A stretch of DNA of 64,000 bases from NCBI GenBank assembly GCA_963787045.1, contig CAWBBR010000011.1, forward strand, positions 1 through 64,000, in the 5' to 3' direction. The notes beneath the pieces are model-generated. The model searched no databases, was not told the origin of the DNA, and saw only the letters and a program-made list of their open reading frames with translations. The stretch is from DATJGR01 sp963787045 (GTDB taxonomy: Bacteria > Pseudomonadota > Gammaproteobacteria > Pseudomonadales > Azotimanducaceae). The position numbers and the translations under genes are program-made. Below, one piece after another: positions 1-9,767 of this stretch. The first letter of the stretch is position 1. Each line of letters opens with the position of its first letter.

Positions 1-1374
1 GCGCGTATTCGTCGCGCGACGTTCCGCGCGTGAAGAAGCTGCCTTTCGACGGGTGCGCGCCGGGATACGTGCGGTAGCCGATACCGTCGCCGTCGACGTC
101 GACATAGCGGCCGAACTTCTTCGATGCGGTCGAGATCTCGGCGTGGTCAGACCTTGCCGCGGTCGATCCGCGCGCGTCGTCCCACACAACGGCTCCGACA
201 TGACATTCGTTCATGCCGAGTTCGAGGTCGGACATGATGATTGACCGGCGTCTGCAACCGGTCGGCGATGTCGAAGCGCGTCGCGCGGAGAAATCGAAAC
301 ACTCCTTCGGCGTCGAGGAATCAAGACGACGTGCTTCGTGTCGCCGTGCGATGCATACACCGCCGACATCAGGTCGGCCTGTTGCGTGCGCGGTCGGCAT
401 GCCGGTGGACGGACCGCGCGTTGCACGTCGATCAGCACGCGCCGGAATCTCGGCGAAGTACGCGAGACCGAGGAACTCGCCCATCAGCGAAAGGCCAGGG
501 CCGCTCGTTGCGGTGAAACGCGCGCGCGCCGTTCCACGCTGCGCCGATGACCATGCCGATCGCGGCGAGGTCGTCTTCCGCCTGCATGATCGCGAACTTC
601 TCTTGCCCGTTCCTTTTCGCGTGCAGAACGGTTCCGCGTAGCGCTCGAACGACTCGGCGACCGACGTCGACGGCGTGAATCGGATACCAGCGCGCACACG
701 GTGGCGCCGCCGTAGCACGGCGATAGGCAGACGCGGTATTGCCTTCGATGATGATCCGTTCGCCAACGGCATTGCTACGGCGCAACTGGATCGGCAGCGG
801 ATTGTCGAGGTAGTCGAGCGCATAGTTGCGACCGATCTCGAGCGCATGCACGTTCGGATTGATCAGCGCGTCCTTGCCTTTGTACTGTTCCGACACCATG
901 CCGGTGAGCACGTCGAAGTCGATGCTTGATCAGCGCCGACAGCGCGCCGACGTAAACGATGTTCTTGAACAGCTGGCGTTGTTTCGGATCCTGGAATTCG
1001 GATAGCAGCAGCGTCGAAATCGGCACGCCGATGTCGACCACGTCGGCGCGCGCGAGTTCGCGTGGCCGCGGCCGGCTGTTGTCGTACACGGGAGATATCC
1101 ACCCGGCACCAGGCTCGCGACGTCTTCCGCATACGTTTCCGCGTTCATCGCGACCATGACGTCGACGCCATCGCGGCGACCGAGATAGCCGGCTTCGCTG
1201 CACGCGCACCTCGAACCAGGTCGGCAGTCCCTGGATGTTCGACGGGAAGATGTTGCGCGTTCCGCACCGGAACGCCCATCCGGAACCGGCTTTCGCGAAC
1301 ATGCCGTTCGCGCTCGCCGACCCCGAACCGTTGACGTTCGCGAACTTGATGACGAAATCGTTGTAACGCGTCAT
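1..1374 (-). CDS. 2-oxoacid:acceptor oxidoreductase, alpha subunit (KorA-like), partial
   Basis: This subunit belongs to a CoA-dependent 2-oxoacid (probably 2-oxoglutarate) oxidoreductase that decarboxylates the oxoacid and passes electrons to an Fe-S acceptor. The N-terminal gamma-type domain is recognisable from NGSGSASANGMF, GTRNIFPSNIQGLPTW and AMNAETYAEDVASL. Further downstream the sequence reads LLSEFQDPKQRQLFKN and then SEQYKGKDALINPN, followed by the start of the alpha part. The start is ATG at 1374. The gene runs off the left edge, so only about 455 of an expected 600 residues are present, and the beta subunit should lie just outside. The frame is broken several times; near 1280 I see both a missing and an extra base. 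The conserved pieces in successive frames argue for sequencing error. The substrate cannot be fixed from this fragment. Confidence 0.82.
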
Positions 1375-3163
1375 GAGGCGTACGACCCCGAGCTGCGGCA
1401 GGTGGAGGACGGATTTCTGCATGTCCCATGCATTCGTGGGGCAAGCGCTCGGCACACAGACCGCAGTGAAGGCACAGATCCTCGTCCTTCACCATCACGC
1501 GGCCGGTTCTGAGTTCGGCGGGAGACGTACAGATCCTGCTCTTTGTTCAGCGCCGGCGCCGTGAGGTTCAGACGCAGTTCGGGTTCCTCTTCGTTCGGCG
1601 TGAACGTGATGCAGTCCATCGGACAGATGTCGACGCACGCGTCGCACTCGATGCACAGCTTGTCGGTGAACACCGTCTGCACGTCGCAGTTCAGGCAGCG
1701 TTGCGTTTCCTGCGCGGCGAGTTTGCGATCGAAGCCGAGTTCGACTTCCATCTTGATGTTCTTCAGCGACTTGCGCGGATCGACGTGCGGCACCAGATGC
1801 CGCTTCGAACGCGTCGTGCTCGCTGTCGTAGCTCCACTCGTGCATGCCCATCTTCTGGCTGACGAGGTTCACGCCTTCGGGCGGACGATCCGTCTTGAGA
1901 TCGAGACCCTGACAGAACAGGTGAATCGAGATGGCGGCTTTGTGCGCGTGCGCCGCTGCCCAGATGATGTTCTCCGGACCGAACGCCGAGTCGCCGCCGA
2001 AGAACACTTTCGGATGCGTCGACTGCAGCGTGTCGCGATCGAGCACCGGGCATTCCCAGCGATCGAAATCGATGCCGATGTCGCGCTCGATCCACGGGCA
2101 GTGGTTTTCCTGGCCGATCGCCATCAACACGTGATCGGCTTCCATGAAAATGTCGGGCTCGCCGGTCGGCACGGTTTTCTGACGACCGGACTCGTCGGTG
2201 ATCTGCTTCACGCGCTGGAACAGCACGCCTTTCAACTTGCCGTTCTCGTGGACGAACTCGAGCGGCGGACGGTTGTTGACGATCGGAATGCCTTCCGACA
2301 TCGCGTCTTCCTTCTCCCACTCCGACGCCTTCATCGACGTCGAAACCGGATCGAACGACGACGGTGACCTGATCGGCGCCGAGTCGGCGCGCGGTGCGGC
2401 AACAGTCCATGGCCGTGTTGCCGCCGCCCATCACGATGACTTTGCCCTTGATCGACGTGGTGTGGCCGAACGCGACGCTGCCGAGCCACTCGATACCGAT
2501 CGAGATGTGCGCGCTGCTTTCCTTGCGCCCTTTCAAATCCGGCAGGTCGCGACCGCGCGGTGCGCCGGTGCCGACGAAGTAAGCATCAAAGCCTTCGTCG
2601 AGGATCGCCTTCATGCTGGTGATGTCGTGGCCGAAGTGACACTCGACGCCCATGTTGAGGATCAGCTCGACTTCTTCTTCCAACACTTCCATTGGGAGGC
2701 GGAACGCCGGGATCTGCGTGCGCATCATGCCGCCGCCGCCCGGGTCTTTTTCGAACATGTGCACTTCGTAACCGAGCGGCAGCAGATCGCGCGCCACCGC
2801 GAGCGATGCCGGGCCTGCGCCGAGCAACGCGATGCGCTTGCCGTTCTTCTGCTTCGGCACGCGCGGCATGAACGCCGTTATGTCACCTTTGTTGTCGGCG
2901 GCGACCCGCTTCAGCCGGCAGATCGCGACCGGCTTCTCTTCGGTGCGCACGCGCCGGCAGGCGGGTTCGCACGGTCGATCGCAGGTGCGTCCGAGAATTC
3001 CCGGGAACACGTTGGAATCCCAGTTGAGCATGTACGCTTCGGTGTACTTCTCCTGCGCAATCAGGCGGATGTACTCCGGCACCGGCGTATGCGCCGGACA
3101 TGCCCATTGGCAATCGACGACTTTGTGAAAGTAGGTAGGTTCGAAGATATTGGTGGCTTTCAT
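1371..3163 (-). CDS. FAD/NAD(P)-dependent oxidoreductase with Fe-S domains (GltD-like), partner of the 2-oxoacid oxidoreductase
   Basis: This GltD-type electron-transfer protein probably links the adjacent 2-oxoacid oxidoreductase to NAD(P). In order it has an N-terminal Fer4_20 cysteine domain (CQWACPAHTPVPEYI, GRTCDRPCEPACRR), an FAD-binding GAGPASLA, an NAD(P)-binding VMGGGNTAMDCC, the GGDSAFGPENI FAD segment, and two C-terminal 4Fe-4S motifs (CIECDACVDICP and CLHCGLCAERCP after correction). ATG at 3163 was chosen because the upstream residues do not fit the family. The coding frame changes near 2340, 1800, 1505 and 1448, the last at an extra T. Removing one G from the GGGG near 1385 gives a stop at 1371 that overlaps the next ATG as ATGA. 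The five +1 shifts fit the total length. The two genes are therefore probably co-transcribed and translationally coupled. Confidence 0.85.
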
Positions 3164-3323
3164 GAACGCCCTATAAAAGGATGCACTGCCTCGAATCGGG
3201 GCGGAGCGCACTCTAACGCGTCTGAATTAATGGATCTACAGGCGCCGCGCCACACCCGCCAAAACGCCCGCGCGCGACGGGGCATGAAGTAGAATACCGC
3301 GCCCTTCAGAGCGCGAGCGCCGC

Positions 3324-6300
3324 ATGGCAAATCCCGAAGCACCTCCACTCCCCGAGCGGACCGGCGATCGCATCGGCTGGAGCGGTCTCGTCGATGGAGC
3401 AGCGAGCCTGGCCATCGCCCGCGCCGCCCAACGCCACGACGGTCTCGTGCTGGCCGTAGCCGCCAATCCCGCCGCGGCCTATCGGTTGTGCCGCGAACTG
3501 GAGTTCTTTTCGAGCGGCTCGCTCGACGTCGTGACGTTGCCGGACTGGGAAACGCTCGCTTACGACGCATTCTCGCCGCACCAGGACATCGTCTCCGACC
3601 GGCTTCGCACGCTGCATCGACTGCCGACACTCCGACGCGGCGTGCTGGTCGTGCCGATCCGCACGCTGTTGCAGCGGTTGCCGCCGCCGTCGTTCCTCGC
3701 CGCGCACAGTCTCGTGTTGTCGGTCGGCGCGCGGTTCGACGCCCACGGCTATCGGCGCCATCTCGAGCAGGCCGGCTACCGGTGCGTAGACACCGTGTCG
3801 GAGCGCGGCGAGTTCGCGGTGCGCGGATCGCTGGTGGACGTGTTTCCGATGGGCTCGCCGTGCCCGTACCGGATCGACCTGTTCGACGACGAAGTCGCGA
3901 GTCTGCGCACGTTCGACACCGACACGCAGCGCACCATCGAGCAGATCGACTCGGTGGAGATTCTGCCGGCCAAGGAATTTCCGCTGACGCCGGACGCGAT
4001 TGCGCGATTCCGCAATCGGTGGCACGAACTGTTCGACGTCGACGTGCGTCGCTGCCCGATCTATCAGGACGTCAGTCAGGGCATGGCGCCGTCCGGCATC
4101 GAGTATTACCTGCCGATGTTTCACGACGCGCTCGCGACGGTGTTCGACTACCTGCCGGCGAATTGCGTTGCGGTCGTACCGAATGCGCTCGACGGTGCGA
4201 TCACGTCGTTCCAGATCGACCTGCGCACCCGTTACGAAAGCCTGCGCCACGACATCGAGCGGCCGATCCTTCCGCCGGACGCGATCTACCTGCGCACTGA
4301 CGAGCTGTTTCACTCGCTAGGGACATTGCGACAAGTCGTGATCGACGGGCGCCATCACAGCGTCGACTTTGCAACGCGCGAGTTGCCCGACGTCTCGGTC
4401 AACCATCGCGCGCATCACCCTGGCGACCGGCTTGCCGCGTTCGTGAAAGCGTCGCCCGTTCCGGTCTTGTTCTGCGCCGAGTCGGCCGGTCGTCGCGAAG
4501 TGTTCGGCGAGTTTCTCGGCCGCGCCGGATTGCATCCGACCGACGTGGCCGACTTCGCCGCATTTCGCAGCGGCGACGCGCAGATCGCGCTGGCGATCGC
4601 TCCGATCGAATGCGCGGCGCTGACCGACGCATTTGCGTTGATCACCGAAACCCAGGTGTTCGGCGCGCGCGCCGACGTCGAAGTGCGCCGCGATGCACGC
4701 TCGGTCGATCCCGATCAGATCATCCGCAACCTCACCGAACTGCACATTGGCGCCGCGGTCGTGCACATCGAACACGGCGTCGGCCGTTATCTCGGGCTGC
4801 GCACGCTCGAGATCGACGGCGCCGTTTCGGAATTCCTGACGATCGAGTACGCCGACGAAGCGAAACTCTACGTTCCGGTCACCGCGCTGCATCTGATCTC
4901 GCGCTACGGCGGCGCCGACGAAGCGCACGCGCCGTTGCACCGTCTCGGCTCCGATCAGTGGGACAAGGCGAAGCGCCGCGCCGCCGAGAAGATCCACGAC
5001 GTCGCCGCCGAGCTGCTGAACATCTACGCGCACCGCGAAGCGCGAGGCGGCACGGCGCTGGCTTCACCCGACACCGAATACCAACGATTCGCCGATCAGT
5101 TCCCGTTCGATGTCACCCCCGATCAGCGGCGCGCGATCGAGGAGGTCATCTCCGATCTGACCAGCCCGAAGTCGATGGACCGGCTGATCTGCGGCGACGT
5201 CGGTTTCGGCAAGACCGAAGTCGCGATGCGCGCCGCGTTCATCGCGGTGCAGAACCGCAAGCAGGTGGCGATTCTGGTGCCGACCACGCTGCTCGCCCAA
5301 CAGCATCACGAGAGTTTCAGAGATCGGTTCGCCGATTGGCCGGTGCAGATCGAGGCAATTTCGAGACTGCGCACCGAGAGCGAAATCGAGGCGGTGCGCC
5401 AACGGTTGAGCGCAGGCGCGATCGACATCGTCATCGGCACGCACAAACTGTTGAACACCGCGTTCTCGTTCAAGGAACTCGGCCTCGTCATCATCGACGA
5501 AGAACACCGCTTCGGCGTACGCCAGAAAGAACGCCTGCGCACGTTGCGCGCCGAAGTCGACGTTCTGACGCTCACCGCTACTCCGATTCCGCGCACGCTG
5601 AATCTCGCGATGGGCGGAATACGCGACCTGTCGATCATCGCCACGCCGCCGGCGCGACGCCTGTCCGTGAAGACATTCGTCGTACAGCGCCGCAAACACC
5701 TGATCCGCGAAGCGATCACGCGCGAACTCGCGCGCGGCGGCCAGGTCTTCTACCTGCACAACGAGGTACGGACGATCGAGCAGACCGCGACCGAGATCGG
5801 CGAACTGGTGCCGGAAGCGCGCATCGGCGTCGGCCATGGACAGATGCCGAAACGCCGCCTCGAGGTCGTGATGGGCGACTTCTATCACCGGCGCAGCAAC
5901 GTACTGGTATGCACCACCATCATCGAGACGGGCATCGACATTCCGAACGCCAACACCATGATCATGGAACGCGCCGACAAGTTCGGGCTGGCGCAACTGC
6001 ACCAGCTGCGCGGCCGCGTCGGCCGCTCACACCGCCAGGCTTACGCCTATCTGCTGATTCCGCATCCGAAAGCGCTCACTGAAGACGCGCGCAAACGCCT
6101 CGAAGCGATCGAGGCGGCCGGCGAACTCGGCGTCGGCTTTACGCTTGCAACCCACGATCTCGAGATTCGCGGCGCCGGTGAACTGTTGGGAGACGAACAG
6201 TCCGGTCAGATCGAGTCGATCGGCTTCTCGCTGTACATGGACATGCTCGATCGCGCCGTGCGGGCGATTCGCGCCGGCAAAACGCCGGACCTCGACGCCG

Positions 6301-6776
6301 ACCTGACGCCGCACCAGGAGGTCAATCTGCGGGTGCCGGCGCTGATTCCCGAAGATTACCTGCCCGACGTGCACTCGCGGCTCATTCTGTACAAGCGCAT
6401 CAGCAGCGCCGAGAACCGCGATGCGCTGGACGAACTGCGCGCGGAAATCATCGATCGTTTCGGCGCCCTGCCAGTGGCCACGAAGACGCTGTTCAGAATC
6501 ACCGAACTGCGCCTGAGGGCGGCATCGCTCGGCATCGCACGCATCGACTTCGGCCCGACCGGAGGCAGGATCGAATTCGCCGCCGATACGCGCGTCGATC
6601 CGTTTGCTCTGGTGCGGATGGTGCAACGCGAGCCGAACAGTTATCGCCTGGAGGACGGAACGCGATTGCGCGTCACGGCGAAGCTCGACGACATCGAGGC
6701 GCGCTTCGACCGCGTCACGAACCTCCTAGAGCGCCTCGAACCCACGGAGAAAACCCGCATGGCTGCATCGGCATGA
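3324..6776 (+). CDS. mfd: Transcription-repair coupling factor Mfd
   Basis: Mfd removes RNA polymerase stalled at DNA lesions and recruits UvrA for nucleotide excision repair in the cytoplasm. The frame is intact at 1150 residues, the usual full length. The N-terminal UvrB-like modules are followed by the RNA-polymerase-interacting domain around residue 480 (HIEHGVGRYLGL). The helicase Walker A GDVGFGKTE lies near residue 630 and the DEEH box (IIDEEHRFG) near 723. Motif VI is QLRGRVGRSHRQAYAY, and a TRCF C-terminal domain closes the protein. The gene diverges from the oxidoreductase at 3163, leaving about 160 bases for both promoters. Its stop overlaps the next start as ATGA, so csiV is probably translated with it. 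Confidence 0.97.
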   Translation: MANPEAPPLPERTGDRIGWSGLVDGAASLAIARAAQRHDGLVLAVAANPAAAYRLCRELEFFSSGSLDVVTLPDWETLAYDAFSPHQDIVSDRLRTLHRLPTLRRGVLVVPIRTLLQRLPPPSFLAAHSLVLSVGARFDAHGYRRHLEQAGYRCVDTVSERGEFAVRGSLVDVFPMGSPCPYRIDLFDDEVASLRTFDTDTQRTIEQIDSVEILPAKEFPLTPDAIARFRNRWHELFDVDVRRCPIYQDVSQGMAPSGIEYYLPMFHDALATVFDYLPANCVAVVPNALDGAITSFQIDLRTRYESLRHDIERPILPPDAIYLRTDELFHSLGTLRQVVIDGRHHSVDFATRELPDVSVNHRAHHPGDRLAAFVKASPVPVLFCAESAGRREVFGEFLGRAGLHPTDVADFAAFRSGDAQIALAIAPIECAALTDAFALITETQVFGARADVEVRRDARSVDPDQIIRNLTELHIGAAVVHIEHGVGRYLGLRTLEIDGAVSEFLTIEYADEAKLYVPVTALHLISRYGGADEAHAPLHRLGSDQWDKAKRRAAEKIHDVAAELLNIYAHREARGGTALASPDTEYQRFADQFPFDVTPDQRRAIEEVISDLTSPKSMDRLICGDVGFGKTEVAMRAAFIAVQNRKQVAILVPTTLLAQQHHESFRDRFADWPVQIEAISRLRTESEIEAVRQRLSAGAIDIVIGTHKLLNTAFSFKELGLVIIDEEHRFGVRQKERLRTLRAEVDVLTLTATPIPRTLNLAMGGIRDLSIIATPPARRLSVKTFVVQRRKHLIREAITRELARGGQVFYLHNEVRTIEQTATEIGELVPEARIGVGHGQMPKRRLEVVMGDFYHRRSNVLVCTTIIETGIDIPNANTMIMERADKFGLAQLHQLRGRVGRSHRQAYAYLLIPHPKALTEDARKRLEAIEAAGELGVGFTLATHDLEIRGAGELLGDEQSGQIESIGFSLYMDMLDRAVRAIRAGKTPDLDADLTPHQEVNLRVPALIPEDYLPDVHSRLILYKRISSAENRDALDELRAEIIDRFGALPVATKTLFRITELRLRAASLGIARIDFGPTGGRIEFAADTRVDPFALVRMVQREPNSYRLEDGTRLRVTAKLDDIEARFDRVTNLLERLEPTEKTRMAASA

Positions 6777-7669
6777 GCGTGCTGTATCGGATCGCGTGCG
6801 CCTTCGCAGGGTTGTCGGCCGCCATTGCCCACGGCGCGGATGCGCCACTGCTGCCGAACGACGCGTGGTATCGCGTCGAAGCAATCGTCTTCGAGCGGAT
6901 CGCGGACGTCGATCCTGCAACTACGCAAGAGATCGTCGTATCGCACGCGCCGCGCGCGTATCCGCTCGACGTGGTCGCGTTCGACGACGATGCGAATCGC
7001 AGCGCTGCGTATCCGCTCGATGCGGAAACACGCGCGCTACCTGCGTTCCCCTCGTCCGTAACGACGGCGCCCAACAAACCGACTCAGGCGCAGGCTGCGC
7101 CTGCGGTTCCGCCGTCCGCCACCGAGCGCGCCGCGAAGCTGGTCGCCGACTATCAGGCGCAGCTGCAGAGCCGCAGCTACAAGTTCGAACCGTCCAACAC
7201 CTTTCTGTTGGCCTCCGAAGCTGGTCGCCTGCAACGCAGCAACATATATCGGGTGGTTTTTCATCGGGCGTGGATCCAGCCCGTTCCCGACCGCGACCAA
7301 TTGCGACCGGTGCTGATTCAGATCCGCGAACGGTCGGACGGACTACCGCGCATCGAAGGAATTCTGGGCGTTACACGCGGACGCTATCTGCATCTCGACG
7401 CGCGGCTCTGGTATGCCGTGAGCGGATACGCCGTCAACGCGAGTCGAACGGCACTGGCGCCCGCCGATTCGGGTGCCGCCGAAGAACCCGGCTACATGGA
7501 GTTGCGCGAACAGCGCAGGATGCGCAGCGGCGAATTGCACTATCTCGATCATCCGAAGTTCGGAATACTCGCGCGCGTCGATCCGATCCAACCGCCTGAA
7601 GCGCTGCTCGCAGAACTGGCCCGGCTCGGCGCCCCGCAAGCGGTGCCGGTGGCGCCCGCTGCTCAATAA
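6773..7669 (+). CDS. csiV: CsiV family protein
   Basis: The protein has 298 residues and an N-terminal hydrophobic segment with a likely Sec signal ending around AHGADA, so it is periplasmic. Family hallmarks are WYRVEAIVFERI near the start, FHRAWIQPV in the middle and the C-terminal LGVTRGRYLHLDARLWY and HPKFGILARVDP. CsiV was described in Vibrio as a peptidoglycan-associated protein needed for cell shape integrity under D-amino-acid stress; this function is inferred by family. The middle (about residues 70-130) is Pro/Ala rich and probably disordered. The start ATG overlaps the mfd stop. The mfd-csiV pairing is common in gammaproteobacteria, but I see no functional link in the sequence. Confidence 0.85.
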   Translation: MSVLYRIACAFAGLSAAIAHGADAPLLPNDAWYRVEAIVFERIADVDPATTQEIVVSHAPRAYPLDVVAFDDDANRSAAYPLDAETRALPAFPSSVTTAPNKPTQAQAAPAVPPSATERAAKLVADYQAQLQSRSYKFEPSNTFLLASEAGRLQRSNIYRVVFHRAWIQPVPDRDQLRPVLIQIRERSDGLPRIEGILGVTRGRYLHLDARLWYAVSGYAVNASRTALAPADSGAAEEPGYMELREQRRMRSGELHYLDHPKFGILARVDPIQPPEALLAELARLGAPQAVPVAPAAQ

Positions 7670-7673
7670 CCTC

Positions 7674-8429
7674 TCAGGCGAGTTCCACGAACCGCGCGAT
7701 CAACCGCTCCACGCGGTGGATCGCCTTCTCCGCGACCTGACGGATCTCCGCTTCGCTGATCAGGCCGTCACCGCGACCGGCGGCGCGATTCACCGACAGA
7801 CACACCGCCGCGTACGGCAACGCCAGTTCGCGTGCGAGCCCTGCTTCAGGCATGCCCGTCATGCCGACCACGTCGCAGCCGTCGCGGGCCATGCGGTCGA
7901 TCTCGGCCGCGCTCTCGAGCCGCGGTCCTTGAGTGCATCCGTACACACCCGCGTTGAACACCGAGCAATCCGGTTCGAGTTCGAGCGCGGCGAGCCGCAA
8001 CCGATCGCGCAATGCCGCGTCGTACGGCGCGCTGAAATCGACGTGCTGAAGCGGCAACGTATCCATGTACGTGTGCGCGCGACCCCAGGTGTAGTCGATG
8101 ATCTGGTGCGGCAGCATCAGATCGCCCGGCGCCATCGCGTCGGCGATCGAACCGACCGCGTTCGTCGCGAGCAACATGGACGCGCCGAGTTCTCGCAGCA
8201 GCCATACGTTCGCGCGGTAGTTGATCAGGTGCGGGGCGATCCGGTGCGGCTGCCCGTGACGCGCGAGGAAGATCACCGTCTTCGTTCCGATGGTGCCGAT
8301 CTGCGGTATCGCGGACGCGGCGCCATACGGCGTGTCGACGCGATCGGCCGGACGCAGCGCCGCGGCCAGGCTGTTGAGTCCGGTACCGCCGATGATGCCG
8401 ATGACGTCGCCGGTCACGAAGCGGACCAT
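7674..8429 (-). CDS. mtiP: S-methyl-5'-thioinosine phosphorylase (MTIP)
   Basis: This purine nucleoside phosphorylase of the MTAP/PNP superfamily cleaves S-methyl-5'-thioinosine (methylthioadenosine salvage) to hypoxanthine and methylthioribose-1-phosphate. It is 251 residues long, with the phosphate-binding IIGGTGLN at the N-terminus, FLARHGQPHRIAPH, NYRANVW, CTQGPRLES and the specificity loop GMTGMPEAGLARE. That loop resembles the characterised Pseudomonas MTIP rather than the TTYPEA of MTA phosphorylase. The start is ATG at 8429, 16 bases inside hpt. The neighbouring hypoxanthine phosphoribosyltransferase would convert the released hypoxanthine to IMP, so the pair forms a short salvage route. 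Ordinary PNP activity cannot be excluded by sequence alone. Confidence 0.88.
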   Translation of the reverse strand: MVRFVTGDVIGIIGGTGLNSLAAALRPADRVDTPYGAASAIPQIGTIGTKTVIFLARHGQPHRIAPHLINYRANVWLLRELGASMLLATNAVGSIADAMAPGDLMLPHQIIDYTWGRAHTYMDTLPLQHVDFSAPYDAALRDRLRLAALELEPDCSVFNAGVYGCTQGPRLESAAEIDRMARDGCDVVGMTGMPEAGLARELALPYAAVCLSVNRAAGRGDGLISEAEIRQVAEKAIHRVERLIARFVELA

Positions 8430-8989
8430 CCCGCGGGCAGTGCATAGATGCCGGCAAGGTTGCGCCAGTGGCCGCGATAATCCATGCCGTGGCCGAACAG
8501 AAATCGGTCGGGACATTGCAACGCCGCGTCGTCGACGCGCACCGGGCGCGATCGGCCGATCTGTTTGTCGACGAGCACCGCGGTGACTACGGTGACGGCG
8601 CCCGACTCGCGCAGCCGCGCATCGACCGCGGCCAGCGTGTGACCTTCGTCGAGCACGTCGTCGATCAGCAGAACCGTTCGCCCCGCAACGTCGGCGGCTG
8701 GAAGCGCTCGCCACTCGAGCACCGAACCCTGTGTCGCGTCCCGATATCGCGTCGCGTGAACGTAAGACACTTCGAGCGGGAACTGCAGGCGCAACAGCAA
8801 CTCGGCCGTGAGGATCATGCCGCCGTTCATCACGCACATCACGATGGGATGGGCGTCGTGCAGGCGAAGCGTCAGGCGCACCGCGAGTTGATCCACCGCC
8901 CGCTCTACCGCCGTTGCATCGAACAGGCATTCCGCGGCATCGCGCGCCGCGAGGATGTCGGACGGAACGCCGGATAAGGACTTGGACAT
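8414..8989 (-). CDS. hpt: Hypoxanthine-guanine phosphoribosyltransferase
   Basis: This 191-residue type I phosphoribosyltransferase uses PRPP to convert hypoxanthine or guanine to IMP or GMP. The PRPP-binding motif is clear (LLIDDVLDEGHTL, around residues 106-118). VMNGGMILTAELL supplies the N-terminal loop and LVDKQIGRSRPV the purine-side segment. The start is ATG at 8989; I see no strong Shine-Dalgarno sequence. The 3' end overlaps the mtiP start by 16 bases, indicating an operon in which MTIP supplies hypoxanthine. The gene diverges from lexA, leaving 164 bases between the two starts, which also hold the SOS boxes on the lexA side. Confidence 0.93.
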   Translation of the reverse strand: MSKSLSGVPSDILAARDAAECLFDATAVERAVDQLAVRLTLRLHDAHPIVMCVMNGGMILTAELLLRLQFPLEVSYVHATRYRDATQGSVLEWRALPAADVAGRTVLLIDDVLDEGHTLAAVDARLRESGAVTVVTAVLVDKQIGRSRPVRVDDAALQCPDRFLFGHGMDYRGHWRNLAGIYALPAGWSAS

Positions 8990-9110
8990 CGGGATCGGTG
9001 CGGCAACGACGCAGCGATACTAAACCACGGCACCAACGTTTCCGAACGGTTAACGGACGAACCTCAGAGTTCGTGTGAAATGAAGATTCGCTGGCTATCC
9101 GCAAAATCCG

Positions 9111-9146
9111 CTGTATATAATGCCAGGGCACTGTATATACGCACAG
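9111..9146 (+). promoter_or_regulatory. Two tandem LexA (SOS) boxes overlapping the lexA promoter
   Basis: Two sequences match the proteobacterial SOS box CTG-N10-CAG exactly: CTGTATATAATGCCAG at 9111-9126 and CTGTATATACGCACAG at 9131-9146. Their starts are 20 bases apart, about two helical turns, so two LexA dimers could bind the same face. A perfect -10 hexamer TATAAT (9116-9121) lies inside the first box, with only a weak -35 (TGGCTA, 9092-9097). Bound LexA would cover the -10 and the start site. This is classical autorepression, and the second box ends 8 bases before the lexA start codon. Confidence 0.93.
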
Positions 9147-9153
9147 GTACCGC

Positions 9154-9753
9154 ATGCAGGACTTGACCGCTCGCCAATCGCAAGTGCTCGACCTGATCCG
9201 CCGCCACATCCTCGATACCGGTTATCCGCCGACCCGCGCCGACATCGCGGCCGAGCTCGGCTTCAAGTCGCCGAACGCGGCCGAAGAGCACCTGAAGGCG
9301 CTCGCCCGCAAAGGCGCCATCGAAATGATTCCCGGCACGTCGCGCGGTATCCGGTTGCCCGAGCCGGTTGGATTGCCGATCGTCGGTCGCGTGGCCGCCG
9401 GCAGTCCGATTCTCGCGCAGGAGCACATCGACGACGTGTGCGATCTGCCTGGCAGTTTCTTCCGTCCGCGCGCCGACTATCTGCTCAGGGTCAAGGGCGA
9501 CAGCATGATCAATGCCGGCATCCTCGATGGAGACCTGCTGGCAGTGCACAAGGCCGACGATGCGCGCGACGGTGAAATCGTCGTGGCACGCATCGACGAC
9601 GAAGTGACGGTGAAGCGCTTGCGCCGCCCGCGCGGTCGCGGCCGGCTGATGTTGTTAGCGGAGAACGACGCTTACGAGCCGATCGAGGTCGATCTCGAGC
9701 GGCATACGTTCGCGATCGAAGGATTGGGCGTAGGCGTAATCCGCCGCCACTGA
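9154..9753 (+). CDS. lexA: LexA repressor
   Basis: LexA is the SOS repressor, inactivated by RecA-stimulated self-cleavage. The frame is intact at 199 residues. The winged helix-turn-helix occupies residues 1-65 (TARQSQVLDLI, PPTRADIAAELGFKSPNAAEEHL). The Ala-Gly cleavage site is at 82-83 (GRVAAGSP), with catalytic Ser117 in GDSMINAGI and Lys154 in VTVKRL. The start at 9154 is fixed by the family N-terminus and lies 8 bases after the second SOS box. The downstream topA block is convergent. In Pseudomonas sulA follows lexA; here nothing recognisable as sulA is present before the next gene. Confidence 0.97.
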   Translation: MQDLTARQSQVLDLIRRHILDTGYPPTRADIAAELGFKSPNAAEEHLKALARKGAIEMIPGTSRGIRLPEPVGLPIVGRVAAGSPILAQEHIDDVCDLPGSFFRPRADYLLRVKGDSMINAGILDGDLLAVHKADDARDGEIVVARIDDEVTVKRLRRPRGRGRLMLLAENDAYEPIEVDLERHTFAIEGLGVGVIRRH

Positions 9754-9767
9754 CCCACCACAAGAGC

